From NCBI GenBank assembly GCA_034436335.1, contig DAOTVO010000007.1:1-64000 (forward strand): DNA of 64,000 nucleotides. The letters are read 5' to 3'. The position numbers and the translations under genes are program-made. This stretch comes from UBA877 sp034436335 (GTDB lineage Bacteria; Chloroflexota; Anaerolineae; Anaerolineales; Villigracilaceae). Positions 42,455-50,005 of the stretch are shown here, one piece after another (within the stretch, counting starts at the first letter, position 1; every line of letters starts with the position of its first letter). Under the pieces are notes generated by a model. That model was given only the letters and a program-made list of their open reading frames with translations. It ran no database searches and was not told the origin of the DNA.

Positions 42455-42790
42455 CTAGAAGTAGCCCACTGCGCTCGTTACGTCATCGAAAATCTTGAAC
42501 AGCGGCGTAAAGCCGGTCAGTTCAAGCGCCTCCATGATTTTCTTCGGCACGCGCGCCAGGACGACCTCGCCGCGATTGTAACGCTTGCAATTGCGCTGGG
42601 CCACCAGCAGGGCACGAAATCCGGCGCTGGACATGTAATCGAGTTCGTTGAAGTCCAGAACGATTTTGAAACGCCCTTCGCTGTTAATCTTTTCGATGGC
42701 GCTGCTCAACTCGGGCGCCGTGAAACTATCTACCTTGCCCTTCACGGTGAGCAAATCGCAATGCTTATACTGCTGAACCTTGATTTCCAT
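42455..42790 (-). CDS. STAS-domain anti-sigma factor antagonist
   Basis: A 111-residue STAS protein. The phosphorylation site motif is DYMSSAGFRALL, with conserved Asp and Ser. Its phosphorylation state, set by the adjacent kinase and phosphatase, decides which partner it binds. GGAGG precedes ATG 42790 by six bases. No sigma factor gene is nearby, so the output could be a distant sigma factor or another protein. Confidence 0.92.
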   Translation of the reverse strand: MEIKVQQYKHCDLLTVKGKVDSFTAPELSSAIEKINSEGRFKIVLDFNELDYMSSAGFRALLVAQRNCKRYNRGEVVLARVPKKIMEALELTGFTPLFKIFDDVTSAVGYF

Positions 42791-42822
42791 TTCGCCTCCG
42801 AATGAATCATGAAGTTGAGAGG

Positions 42823-42831
42823 ATTATATCA
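42823..42831 (-). promoter_or_regulatory. Extended -10 promoter of the partner-switch operon
   Basis: The minus strand reads TGATATAAT, a perfect extended -10, about 33 bases before the STAS ATG. Confidence 0.65.
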
Positions 42832-42848
42832 TAGCCGTTCGAGCAGGA

Positions 42849-43240
42849 TTACAGCCCGGCGCCGAAAATTTCGCCGCCGAGTTTGTAGCCTACCACTTCC
42901 AGAGGCGGCGAAAAGAGCGGACGGATGCCCGTCGGGCGCACCTGCCCCAAAATCTTTCCTTGCGGCGAAACGCCCGACTGCTCGAACTTGAAGATGTCGG
43001 TCAGCGTGACCCCATCTCCTTCCATGCCAGCGACCTCAGTGATATCAGTTATCCTGCGCGTCCCGTCCGAGAGCCGCACCAATGGACAATCAAATTGATA
43101 GCCGCGGCAATCTGCTTACGGATGGCAAGCAGGGGCATATCCAGCCCGGCCATCATTGCCATCGTTTCCAGGCGCGCAATCGCGTCGCACCGGCCGTTAG
43201 CGCGGAGGGTCGTCAACGAACCGATAGCACAGGACGGGAA
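42849..43240 (-). pseudogene. C-terminal remnant of a CpaF/TadA-type secretion ATPase
   Basis: Translation of the minus strand gives TTLRANGRCDAIARLETM and MAGLDMPLLAIRKQIAAAI, then INLIVH. After a one-base deletion near 43080 another frame continues VRLSDGTRRITDITEV to a TAA at 42849. This matches the last third of CpaF, the ATPase of tad pili and type II/IV secretion. The N-terminal two thirds, including Walker A, are absent. The change of frame and truncation show decay. No other tad genes are nearby. Confidence 0.8.
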
Positions 43241-43407
43241 CTGAACAGGGAATCTGCCAAGCGCTGTCCACGAGAGTCTTCAAATAGAATTGTTTTACAC
43301 AGCGTTAACAATTTTTCCGGAGCCGTTAATCCCGTTTTGGTAATACAATAAAGTCAAAGCGCGCTTTCAGTTTGGCGAGCAACCATCCTATTTCTGGACG
43401 ATAAACA
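43241..43407 (+). promoter_or_regulatory. Upstream region of the polyphosphate module
   Basis: TACAAT at 43344-43349 (within GGTAATACAATAAAG) is the best -10 box, with a leader of about 50 nt. No -35 or Shine-Dalgarno is strong. The rest holds no gene. Confidence 0.4.
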
Positions 43408-44922
43408 ATGCAAAGAATAGCAGCCATTGACACCGGCTCAAATGCCATCCGCCTGGCAGTGGCCGAACTTGACGACAATTGGCGGGTGCGCCTCCTGGAA
43501 AGCATTCGCTTCCCAATCCGCCTGGGATATGACGTTTTCAACACACAGCGCCTGAGCGAAAGCACCATCGAACAAGTAGTTGACGCCTTCCTTCAGTTTC
43601 GCCGCATCGCGGATGACTTTGGCGTTACTAAAATTCGGGCTGTGGGCACTTCGGCAATGCGCGAGGCGCAAAATCGCTACGTTCTCATTGAGCGCGTCTT
43701 TCAGACAAGCAACATTCAACTAGAGGTCATCAGCGGGGAAGAAGAAGCACGGCTTATTCACCTAGCAGCGGTAGATGCGCTCAACTTAAAGAACGAGCGG
43801 GCTTTGCTGATAGATATAGGCGGCGGGAGTGTGGAGGTAATTTTATCGAAGGGAAGGAATATCCTTTCGCTGGCAAGTTATCCGATTGGGACGGTCAGGC
43901 TGTTGCAAAAGTTAAACGGAGGCGCGCAATCTGAATCTCCGCATACCTTCAGTCTTTTGGTGCGCGAGTTCATCGAGGCACATCGTTCACGTCTCGAGCG
44001 GCAGATTGCCGGCGATAAAGTGGAGATTGGGATTGGAACAGGAGGAAATGTTGAAGAAATAGGCAAACTGCGCCAGCGATTATTCCAGGAGGAGAGCGAT
44101 CAAATTATTACAACGAACGATTTGGCAAAATTGATTGACTTGCTAGGCCAAATGAGCGTACAGGAACGCATGCGCAAATGGGATTTGCGCCCCGACCGGG
44201 CAGATGTTATCTTTCCGGCAGTGGTGGTGCTTCATACAATCGCTCAAGCAGCAAGGGTAAACGCCATTCTCGTTCCAAACATTGGGTTAAAGAACGGCGT
44301 TTTGTTGGATATGGCCGAACAGATGGAGAGGAAAGGATACGTGCCGCGCCGCGATCAGGTATGGGAGTCGGCTATCCGGATTGGGCAAAAGTATCAATTC
44401 GATTTCAAGCATGCTTCGTATGTCTCAAACCTGGCAGGGCGTCTCTACGAGCGGATGCAAAAGTGCCATCACATGGGCAGTGAAGAACGAATCATCCTGG
44501 AAATTGGCACGCTCTTACATGATATCGGGCATTTCATCAACACGGTTGACCACGACAGACACGGCTACTACCTGCTTCGCGCCAATCACATCATCGGCTT
44601 CAGTCCTCGTTTACAGGAAATGGTAGCCTGCATGGTGCTATACCATCGGAAGTCGCTGCCTTTTGAAGACGAAATGGAACACCATGAACTATCACCCGAA
44701 GACAAGTTGATTGTCACCAAGTTATGCGCTTTCATGCGCCTGGCCGACGCGTTGGACGCCAGTCGGATGCAAAAGGTGCTCGACATCAAACTGACAGAAG
44801 AGAAATCCGGCTGGAAAATCCACCTGATTGGGAACGACGACCTGACGTTGGAAAAATGGGCGCTCCTCAAACGACAGACACTATTCCGGGAAGTGTTCGG
44901 TATGTCCCTGGAAGTCGAATGA
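43408..44922 (+). CDS. ppx: Ppx/GppA-family exopolyphosphatase with C-terminal HD domain
   Basis: A 504-residue protein. The N-terminal actin-like fold has AIDTGSNAIRLAVAEL and IDIGGGSVEVILSKG. The C-terminal part is an HD domain (GTLLHDIGHFINTVDHDRH). Ppx cuts terminal phosphate from polyphosphate and GppA acts on pppGpp; the two cannot be told apart by eye. Neighbours favour polyphosphate: CHAD, SixA and polyphosphate kinase follow on the same strand. A hidden start in AACAATG at 43408 fits the conserved beginning. Confidence 0.88.
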   Translation: MQRIAAIDTGSNAIRLAVAELDDNWRVRLLESIRFPIRLGYDVFNTQRLSESTIEQVVDAFLQFRRIADDFGVTKIRAVGTSAMREAQNRYVLIERVFQTSNIQLEVISGEEEARLIHLAAVDALNLKNERALLIDIGGGSVEVILSKGRNILSLASYPIGTVRLLQKLNGGAQSESPHTFSLLVREFIEAHRSRLERQIAGDKVEIGIGTGGNVEEIGKLRQRLFQEESDQIITTNDLAKLIDLLGQMSVQERMRKWDLRPDRADVIFPAVVVLHTIAQAARVNAILVPNIGLKNGVLLDMAEQMERKGYVPRRDQVWESAIRIGQKYQFDFKHASYVSNLAGRLYERMQKCHHMGSEERIILEIGTLLHDIGHFINTVDHDRHGYYLLRANHIIGFSPRLQEMVACMVLYHRKSLPFEDEMEHHELSPEDKLIVTKLCAFMRLADALDASRMQKVLDIKLTEEKSGWKIHLIGNDDLTLEKWALLKRQTLFREVFGMSLEVE

Positions 44923-44947
44923 TTTTATTGAAACGAGAAGATACTCG

Positions 44948-45898
44948 ATGAGCGCGTTTGACGTCAAACTCCTCTCTACTGCGCTGAGAGAACGGTGGCA
45001 GAACTATCAGACGCGTTTGAAAGCGTGCATGGAGGAGATGGGAAGCGAGTCGATCCACGAATTTCGCGTGGCGACGCGGCGGCTTTTCTCGATTGTCGAA
45101 CTGATACGCGCAATCTGCCCGGGACGTGACCTGCAAAATATGCAGCGGGAACTGCGCAATCAACTCAACGACCTGGACAAAATATCCGATGTCCAAATGA
45201 TGATGGCGAAAATTGAGGAGGTTGTCCAGCAACAGCCGGAGGCCTTGCCTTTTCTGCGTCACCTGCAAAGGCGCGAAAAGCGCCTTCTGACCAAAGCCGC
45301 CAAATACCTGAAATCCCTGGATGAACAGAGATTGAACAAACAAGCGCGCCTGATTCAAAAACTCCAGGAAAGCGAGATTCCCGTCCGCAAAAATCTACAC
45401 ACTGCGCTGATTAAAGCCCTCGATGCCGCTTTTAGCGCTGCTTTAGAGCGTTATCGCGCCATCGTCCCAGAGCGCACAACAACCATCCACCGGCTACGTA
45501 TTGCATTCAGAAAATTCCGCTACATGGTCGAGATAGTCCACCCGGCCTTGCGCGGCTACCGAATAGAAACTTTAGGCATCATGCGTGAGTACCAGCGCAA
45601 AATGGGAAATATTCAAGACGTGGAGACGCTATTAAATTATCTCGAAAAATACGCCAAAAGTCATAAGCGCTTTGAGGGCGCTTCTTTGCTTGCGTATTAC
45701 CGCGAAGCATGCGCCCAGGCAGTCCTTGATTTCCATGCCCACAAGGAAAACATCTATCGTTTTTGGCGTTCTACTCGCAGGACGCCCTTCCCCTGGACAT
45801 CCAAACGCCGCACCGCCGCCAACACATCCCCCCATTCTTTTATCCAAGAAGAGCAAACAACTGCAACCCAGAATGCTTCCCAGGAGCAGGAACAATGA
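44948..45898 (+). CDS. CHAD-domain protein
   Basis: A 316-residue helical protein. CHAD domains bind polyphosphate through conserved His and Arg residues. Here HEFRVATRRLFS and a second copy IHRLRIAFRKFRYMVE show the two half-repeats. The last 40 residues are polar and low in complexity. It begins 25 bases after ppx and overlaps sixA by four bases, so it belongs to the polyphosphate transcript. A role in granule binding or localisation is inferred. Confidence 0.9.
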   Translation: MSAFDVKLLSTALRERWQNYQTRLKACMEEMGSESIHEFRVATRRLFSIVELIRAICPGRDLQNMQRELRNQLNDLDKISDVQMMMAKIEEVVQQQPEALPFLRHLQRREKRLLTKAAKYLKSLDEQRLNKQARLIQKLQESEIPVRKNLHTALIKALDAAFSAALERYRAIVPERTTTIHRLRIAFRKFRYMVEIVHPALRGYRIETLGIMREYQRKMGNIQDVETLLNYLEKYAKSHKRFEGASLLAYYREACAQAVLDFHAHKENIYRFWRSTRRTPFPWTSKRRTAANTSPHSFIQEEQTTATQNASQEQEQ

Positions 45899-46386
45899 AA
45901 CTATATTTACTTCGTCACGCCGAAGCCGCTGCCCGTAACCCCAAACGCTATCCAGATGATAGTCTGCGACCATTGACCGAAAAAGGCTATAAACAATTGG
46001 AGCAGGTCAGTCGTTTCCTGTCCAGGCAACGACTGACTGTTGACCTCATCTTTTCCAGTCCCTTCTTGCGAACACTTGAAACCGCCCAATTCATTCGAAA
46101 ATCGCTGGAACTCAAAAAAGACAAATTAATCGTCTCTGAAAACCTTGCTCCTTTAGGAAACCGGCAGGAACTGATAACAGAAATCAAGGCCAGACAGTCC
46201 TTGCAAAACATCCTGCTGGTTTACCATGAACCAGACCTCAGTCTGCTGATTTCTTTGTTGGTGACAGGCGACCCCTATCTCTTCAGCTGCCGGATGAAAA
46301 AAGCCAGTCTGTGCTGCCTGTCTGTGGATAATCTGCTCCCAGAAAAATGCGCTACGCTTGAATGGCTGTGGCACCCCGGTTTTTAG
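45895..46386 (+). CDS. sixA: SixA-like phosphohistidine phosphatase
   Basis: A 163-residue histidine phosphatase (phosphoglycerate-mutase fold). The catalytic LRHAEA has His8; the second His is His111 in VYHEPDLS. SixA acts on phosphohistidine in signalling proteins. Polyphosphate kinase works through a phosphohistidine, so a link to ppk1 just downstream is an attractive inference, but unproven. The ATG overlaps the CHAD stop. Downstream lies a 176-bp gap with no clear feature. Confidence 0.88.
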   Translation: MKLYLLRHAEAAARNPKRYPDDSLRPLTEKGYKQLEQVSRFLSRQRLTVDLIFSSPFLRTLETAQFIRKSLELKKDKLIVSENLAPLGNRQELITEIKARQSLQNILLVYHEPDLSLLISLLVTGDPYLFSCRMKKASLCCLSVDNLLPEKCATLEWLWHPGF

Positions 46387-46562
46387 AAATTGAAGGTACT
46401 TGGGTGCATAAATAATTTTCTCCCCGCTCAAGCCAATTTTCGGCGAAATTTTGACCGGTCTCTCCTACAAGAACGGTTGAAATGGCCGAGAATGAGATTG
46501 AATTTAGGATCGCATCTTCAAAAGGCCGATTTATACACCAAACCCCTTTGAAGGAATAGGCG
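46387..46562 (+). other. Intergenic region before ppk1
   Basis: No terminator or gene is clear. A possible -10 box TTATAC lies near 46531, and AAGGA precedes the ppk1 start. ppk1 may have its own promoter here. Confidence 0.3.
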
Positions 46563-48659
46563 ATGGATTCCCCTGCATCTTCTTCCTCCTACCCCTACTT
46601 GAACCGTGAACTGAGCCTGCTCGCCTTCCAGGAACGCGTATTAGAAGAAGCCTTTGACGAACGCAACCCCCTGCTGGAACGAGTCAAATTCCTGTCCATT
46701 TTCGGCTCGAACATGGACGAATTTTTCATGATTCGAGTTTCCGGAATTCGTAAGCAAATCGACTCATATGTGACCGAACTCTCGCCTGACGGCTTAAGCC
46801 CGCGCGAACAGTTGGTCAAAATTCGCAAGCGAGCGCTCGAATTGTTCGCAAATGCTCATCGGTGCTACCATCAGCAACTCCTTCCGGAACTCAAAAAAGC
46901 CGGCATCCACATCCTGAATTACAACGAACTCAATCGCAGTCAGCGCGCCAAAGCGGACGACTACTTTCACAATATCGTCTTCCCCGTCCTCACCCCACTC
47001 GGCCTCGACCCCGGTCACCCCTTTCCCCATATTTCGAACCTGAGCCTCAACCTGGCGATTGTCATTCGCGACAAAAAAGGCAGAGAAAAATTTGCCCGCC
47101 TGAAAGTGCCGAATACCCTGCCCCTTCTCTTACCGCTCAAACGCTCCTCAGGAGGCTTGCGCAAAGACGGCGCCCCCGCCCACCAGCATTACTTCGTCTG
47201 GCTGGACCAGGTCATCACCGCCAATCTGGAAACACTGTTCCCCGGCATGGAAGTCGTCAGCAGTTACCCCTTTCGGGTAATTCGCGACGCCGACATCGAA
47301 ATCCAGGAACTAGAGGCCGATGACTTGCTCAAAATTGTTGAACAGAGCATCCGCCGGCGCAAATTCGGCTCTGTAGTGATGGTATCTATTTACAAGAACA
47401 TGCCCAGATCCATCCGCAATCTGCTGGTCGAAAACCTTGAAATCAAAAGCACCGATGTCTATGTGCTCAAAGAGCCGCTTGCGCTGGCAAGTCTTTCCCA
47501 AATCTACAACAGCATCGAACGACACGACCTCAAATACCCGCCCTACAAACCGGCGCTTCCCAAACCGCTGCGTTCAATTCGCTTCGGCGCCGAATTGTTT
47601 GATGTCATCCGTCAGGAAAACATTCTTGTTCATCACCCCTACGACTCGTTTACGCCCGTAATTGACTTCATGACAGCCGCCGCGCGCGACCCCCACGTCC
47701 TGGCCATCAAACAAATCCTTTACCGCGTCGGACAGAATTCCCCAATTGTTGACGCTTTGCTGGAAGCCGCAGAACGCGGCAAACAGGTATCCGTCCTGGT
47801 CGAACTCAAAGCGCGATTCGACGAAGAAAGCAACATCGGCTGGGCACGTACCCTTGAACAGGCCGGCGTTCATGTGGTCTATGGGCTGATGGGACTGAAA
47901 ACGCACACCAAAGTAGGTATGGTCGTGCGGAAAGAAGGCGAAGGCATCCGCCGCTACCTGCACCTGGCAACAGGCAATTACAACCCGATTACCGCCTTTT
48001 CCTACGAAGACATCGGCCTGTTTACTTGCGACGAATCCCTCGCCTTCGATGTCACCAACCTTTTCAACTATCTCACCGGCTATTCCACCCTTCAGGATTA
48101 CCGCAAATTGTTCGTCGCCCCGGTCAACCTGCGCCAAAAACTTCGCCAACTCATTCTCGACGAAATCGAACTCGCCAAAAAAGGCAAAGACGCCTATATC
48201 ATCATCAAAGTCAACTCGCTTGTTGACCCCGAAATGATTCAACTGCTCTATCAAGCCTCCCAGGTCAGAGTCAGAATTGACCTCCTGGTGCGCGGTATGT
48301 GTTCTCTGATACCGGGCCTCGAAAACATCAGCGAAAACATCCGCGTCATCAGCATCGTAGGACGCTTCCTCGAACACAGCCGCATTTTCTACTTCCAAAA
48401 CGATGGCAACGAAAAAGTCTTCCTGGGCAGCGCCGATTTGATGACGCGCAACCTCGAGTACCGCGTTGAAACGGTTTTCCCCTTAGAAGACCCCGCGCAC
48501 ATTCGTTACATACGCGACCACGTCCTCGAAACTTACCTAAAAGACAACGTCAATGCGCGCCGTATGCTTCCAGACGGCACCTACGAGCGCAAACATCCAG
48601 CGGATGGAGCCCCCCCTATCAGCGTTCAAGATTTTCTGATGCGCCCTCCCCACTCGTAA
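46563..48659 (+). CDS. ppk1: Polyphosphate kinase 1
   Basis: A 698-residue PPK1, the usual length. It reversibly makes polyphosphate from ATP. The autophosphorylated histidine is His448 in GLKTHTKVG, and the second conserved histidine is His605 in FLEHSRIFYF. N, head and C1/C2 domains (NRELSLLAFQERVLEEA at the start) are complete. It is last in the run ppx-CHAD-sixA-ppk1, which couples synthesis and degradation genes. A strong promoter for SRP RNA follows at once. Confidence 0.96.
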   Translation: MDSPASSSSYPYLNRELSLLAFQERVLEEAFDERNPLLERVKFLSIFGSNMDEFFMIRVSGIRKQIDSYVTELSPDGLSPREQLVKIRKRALELFANAHRCYHQQLLPELKKAGIHILNYNELNRSQRAKADDYFHNIVFPVLTPLGLDPGHPFPHISNLSLNLAIVIRDKKGREKFARLKVPNTLPLLLPLKRSSGGLRKDGAPAHQHYFVWLDQVITANLETLFPGMEVVSSYPFRVIRDADIEIQELEADDLLKIVEQSIRRRKFGSVVMVSIYKNMPRSIRNLLVENLEIKSTDVYVLKEPLALASLSQIYNSIERHDLKYPPYKPALPKPLRSIRFGAELFDVIRQENILVHHPYDSFTPVIDFMTAAARDPHVLAIKQILYRVGQNSPIVDALLEAAERGKQVSVLVELKARFDEESNIGWARTLEQAGVHVVYGLMGLKTHTKVGMVVRKEGEGIRRYLHLATGNYNPITAFSYEDIGLFTCDESLAFDVTNLFNYLTGYSTLQDYRKLFVAPVNLRQKLRQLILDEIELAKKGKDAYIIIKVNSLVDPEMIQLLYQASQVRVRIDLLVRGMCSLIPGLENISENIRVISIVGRFLEHSRIFYFQNDGNEKVFLGSADLMTRNLEYRVETVFPLEDPAHIRYIRDHVLETYLKDNVNARRMLPDGTYERKHPADGAPPISVQDFLMRPPHS

Positions 48660-48678
48660 AGAATCAGATCAAACCTCG

Positions 48679-48707
48679 TTGACAGCCGCGCCCATATCGG
48701 GTATCCT
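48679..48707 (+). promoter_or_regulatory. Promoter of the SRP RNA gene
   Basis: TTGACA (48679-48684) and TATCCT (48702-48707) have a 17-base spacer. The start point would be near 48713-48715, at the 5' side of the SRP RNA stem. Confidence 0.75.
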
Positions 48708-48712
48708 TGCGC

Positions 48713-48824
48713 CGTCCGGGTGGGTCCGGCGCGGCGAAGCCTTGCGAACCCCGTCAGGTCCGAGAGGAAGCAGCGGTAAGGAAGTGTCTTTGGGCGCCGC
48801 CGGGTTGCCTGCCCGGATATTGTT
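48713..48824 (+). ncRNA. ffs: Signal recognition particle RNA, small bacterial type
   Basis: The SRP signature GGTCCGAGAGGAAGCAGC (about 48760-48777) is the apical hairpin with its GNRA-like loop and the Ffh-binding internal loops. The 5' arm CCGGGTGGGTCCGGCGCGGCG pairs with the 3' arm CGCCGCCGGGTTGCCTGCCC in a long closing helix (arms quoted only in part). TTGTTTTTCTC follows as a terminator run. It acts with Ffh, and the receptor FtsY is at 1.7 kb. Ends are estimates. Confidence 0.93.
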
Positions 48825-48839
48825 TTTCTCCCCTGCCTG

Positions 48840-48848
48840 TGGCAAAAT
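48840..48848 (+). promoter_or_regulatory. Possible extended -10 for the first small membrane protein gene
   Basis: TGGCAAAAT is a TGn element with a weaker hexamer (CAAAAT), six bases before ATG 48855. This fits the leaderless layout seen at other genes here. Confidence 0.4.
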
Positions 48849-48854
48849 ACAAAC

Positions 48855-49199
48855 ATGCCGCGCTGGCTGCGTTTCACCCTCTTCCTCCTGCTCGGACTGG
48901 CCGCCGGACTATTCTACGGCTGGGTAGTCAGCCCGTTGAAATATGTGGATACCGGCCTATCCCACCTGAGCGCCGACTATCGCGCCGACTACGTTCTCAT
49001 GGTTGCCGAAATCTACGCCTCGGCGCGCGACCCTGAGCCTGCGGCGCGTTTTCTGAGCCTACTCTCCCCCGAAGCGCCCTCCGTTATCGTCGCCGCCGCC
49101 CTGGACTACGCCCGCGCCGCCGGTTACGACCCCGCTGACCTGACGCGTCTGCAAACCCTGCTGACCGCCATGCAGACCTACGCCGGAGCCGCCCCATGA
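48855..49199 (+). CDS. Small membrane-anchored protein, paralogue of the next gene
   Basis: A 114-residue protein of unknown function. It has one N-terminal helix (about 7-27) and a helical extracytoplasmic part. The pattern LLLGLAAGLFYGW, VDTGLSHLSADYRADYVLMVAEIYAS and AARFLSLL aligns with the start of the following protein. It ends with a four-base overlap with that gene. I do not recognise a named family. Confidence 0.7.
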   Translation: MPRWLRFTLFLLLGLAAGLFYGWVVSPLKYVDTGLSHLSADYRADYVLMVAEIYASARDPEPAARFLSLLSPEAPSVIVAAALDYARAAGYDPADLTRLQTLLTAMQTYAGAAP

Positions 49200-49984
49200 G
49201 ACCGGCGCGACGCAGACGCCCCTTTTCCACATTCGACAGCCGCGAACGCATCGCTGCCCGGCGCCTGGAGCCGTTCCTCGCCCTCTTATTGGGACTGGCG
49301 TTCGGCCTGTGGATTGCCTGGGGGCCGGTCCCTCGCGCCCGGGTGGACACCTCCCCCGCCGCCCTGCGCGCCGATTACAAAGACGAATACCGCCTGCTGA
49401 TTGCCTCTGCCTACGCCGCCACAGGCGACCTGAACCGCGCCCGCGTCCGCCTCGCCCTGCTGGACGACCCCGACCCCGCCGCGGCCCTGCTCGAACAATC
49501 CCGGTGGGCGCTGGCAGCAGGCGCTTCCCCAAAAACGGTGTTCCTGCTCTCCACACTGGCCGAGGCCGTCCGCCAGTCCGCCTCCGCGCCGACCCAGGCC
49601 GGGACGGCCGAGAGCAGTCTGCCCCCTCCCGGCCCAACCGCCGCGCCGTCCTCCTTCCGTCTGGTAGTTCAACAAGTCGTCTGCCGGGCCAACCTGCCCG
49701 CTGGGCTGGCGCAAATCGAAGTGCGGGACGCCGCCAAACAGCCCATGCCCGGCGTAGCGGTGGTGGTCGCTTCCGAAGCCGGTCAACAGCGTCTCTACAC
49801 CGGCCTGAAACCGGAACTGGGCGCCGGGTATGCAGATTTCGTCATGTCTGCGGGCGTCGTATACAGCGTACAGATCCCCCCTTCCAGCGAAGCAGTCGAG
49901 GGGTTGAGTTTACCCCTTTGCACCGACGAGCAGACAGGCGGGGCATATTGGGGCGGCTATTTGCTCATCTTCGAGAAAAAGTAG
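49196..49984 (+). CDS. Membrane-anchored protein with paralogous N-terminus and a beta-rich C-terminal domain
   Basis: A 262-residue protein of unknown function. Residues about 25-110 resemble the preceding protein (LLLGLAFGLWIAW, VDTSPAALRADYKDEYRLL and ARVRLALLDDP). A Pro/Ser-rich linker (about 125-155) leads to a beta-rich domain (RLVVQQVVCRANLPAGLAQIEV to the end) that may be a transthyretin-like fold. The pair probably arose by duplication with domain gain. The four-base overlap points to co-translation. Confidence 0.7.
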   Translation: MRPARRRRPFSTFDSRERIAARRLEPFLALLLGLAFGLWIAWGPVPRARVDTSPAALRADYKDEYRLLIASAYAATGDLNRARVRLALLDDPDPAAALLEQSRWALAAGASPKTVFLLSTLAEAVRQSASAPTQAGTAESSLPPPGPTAAPSSFRLVVQQVVCRANLPAGLAQIEVRDAAKQPMPGVAVVVASEAGQQRLYTGLKPELGAGYADFVMSAGVVYSVQIPPSSEAVEGLSLPLCTDEQTGGAYWGGYLLIFEKK

Positions 49985-50005
49985 GGCGGGATGACACCCC
50001 GCCTT
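49983..50005. repeat. Palindrome at the convergent gene ends
   Basis: GGCGGG and CCCGCC pair around six bases. It lies between two stop codons of opposite strands and could serve as a weak bidirectional terminator. Confidence 0.35.
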
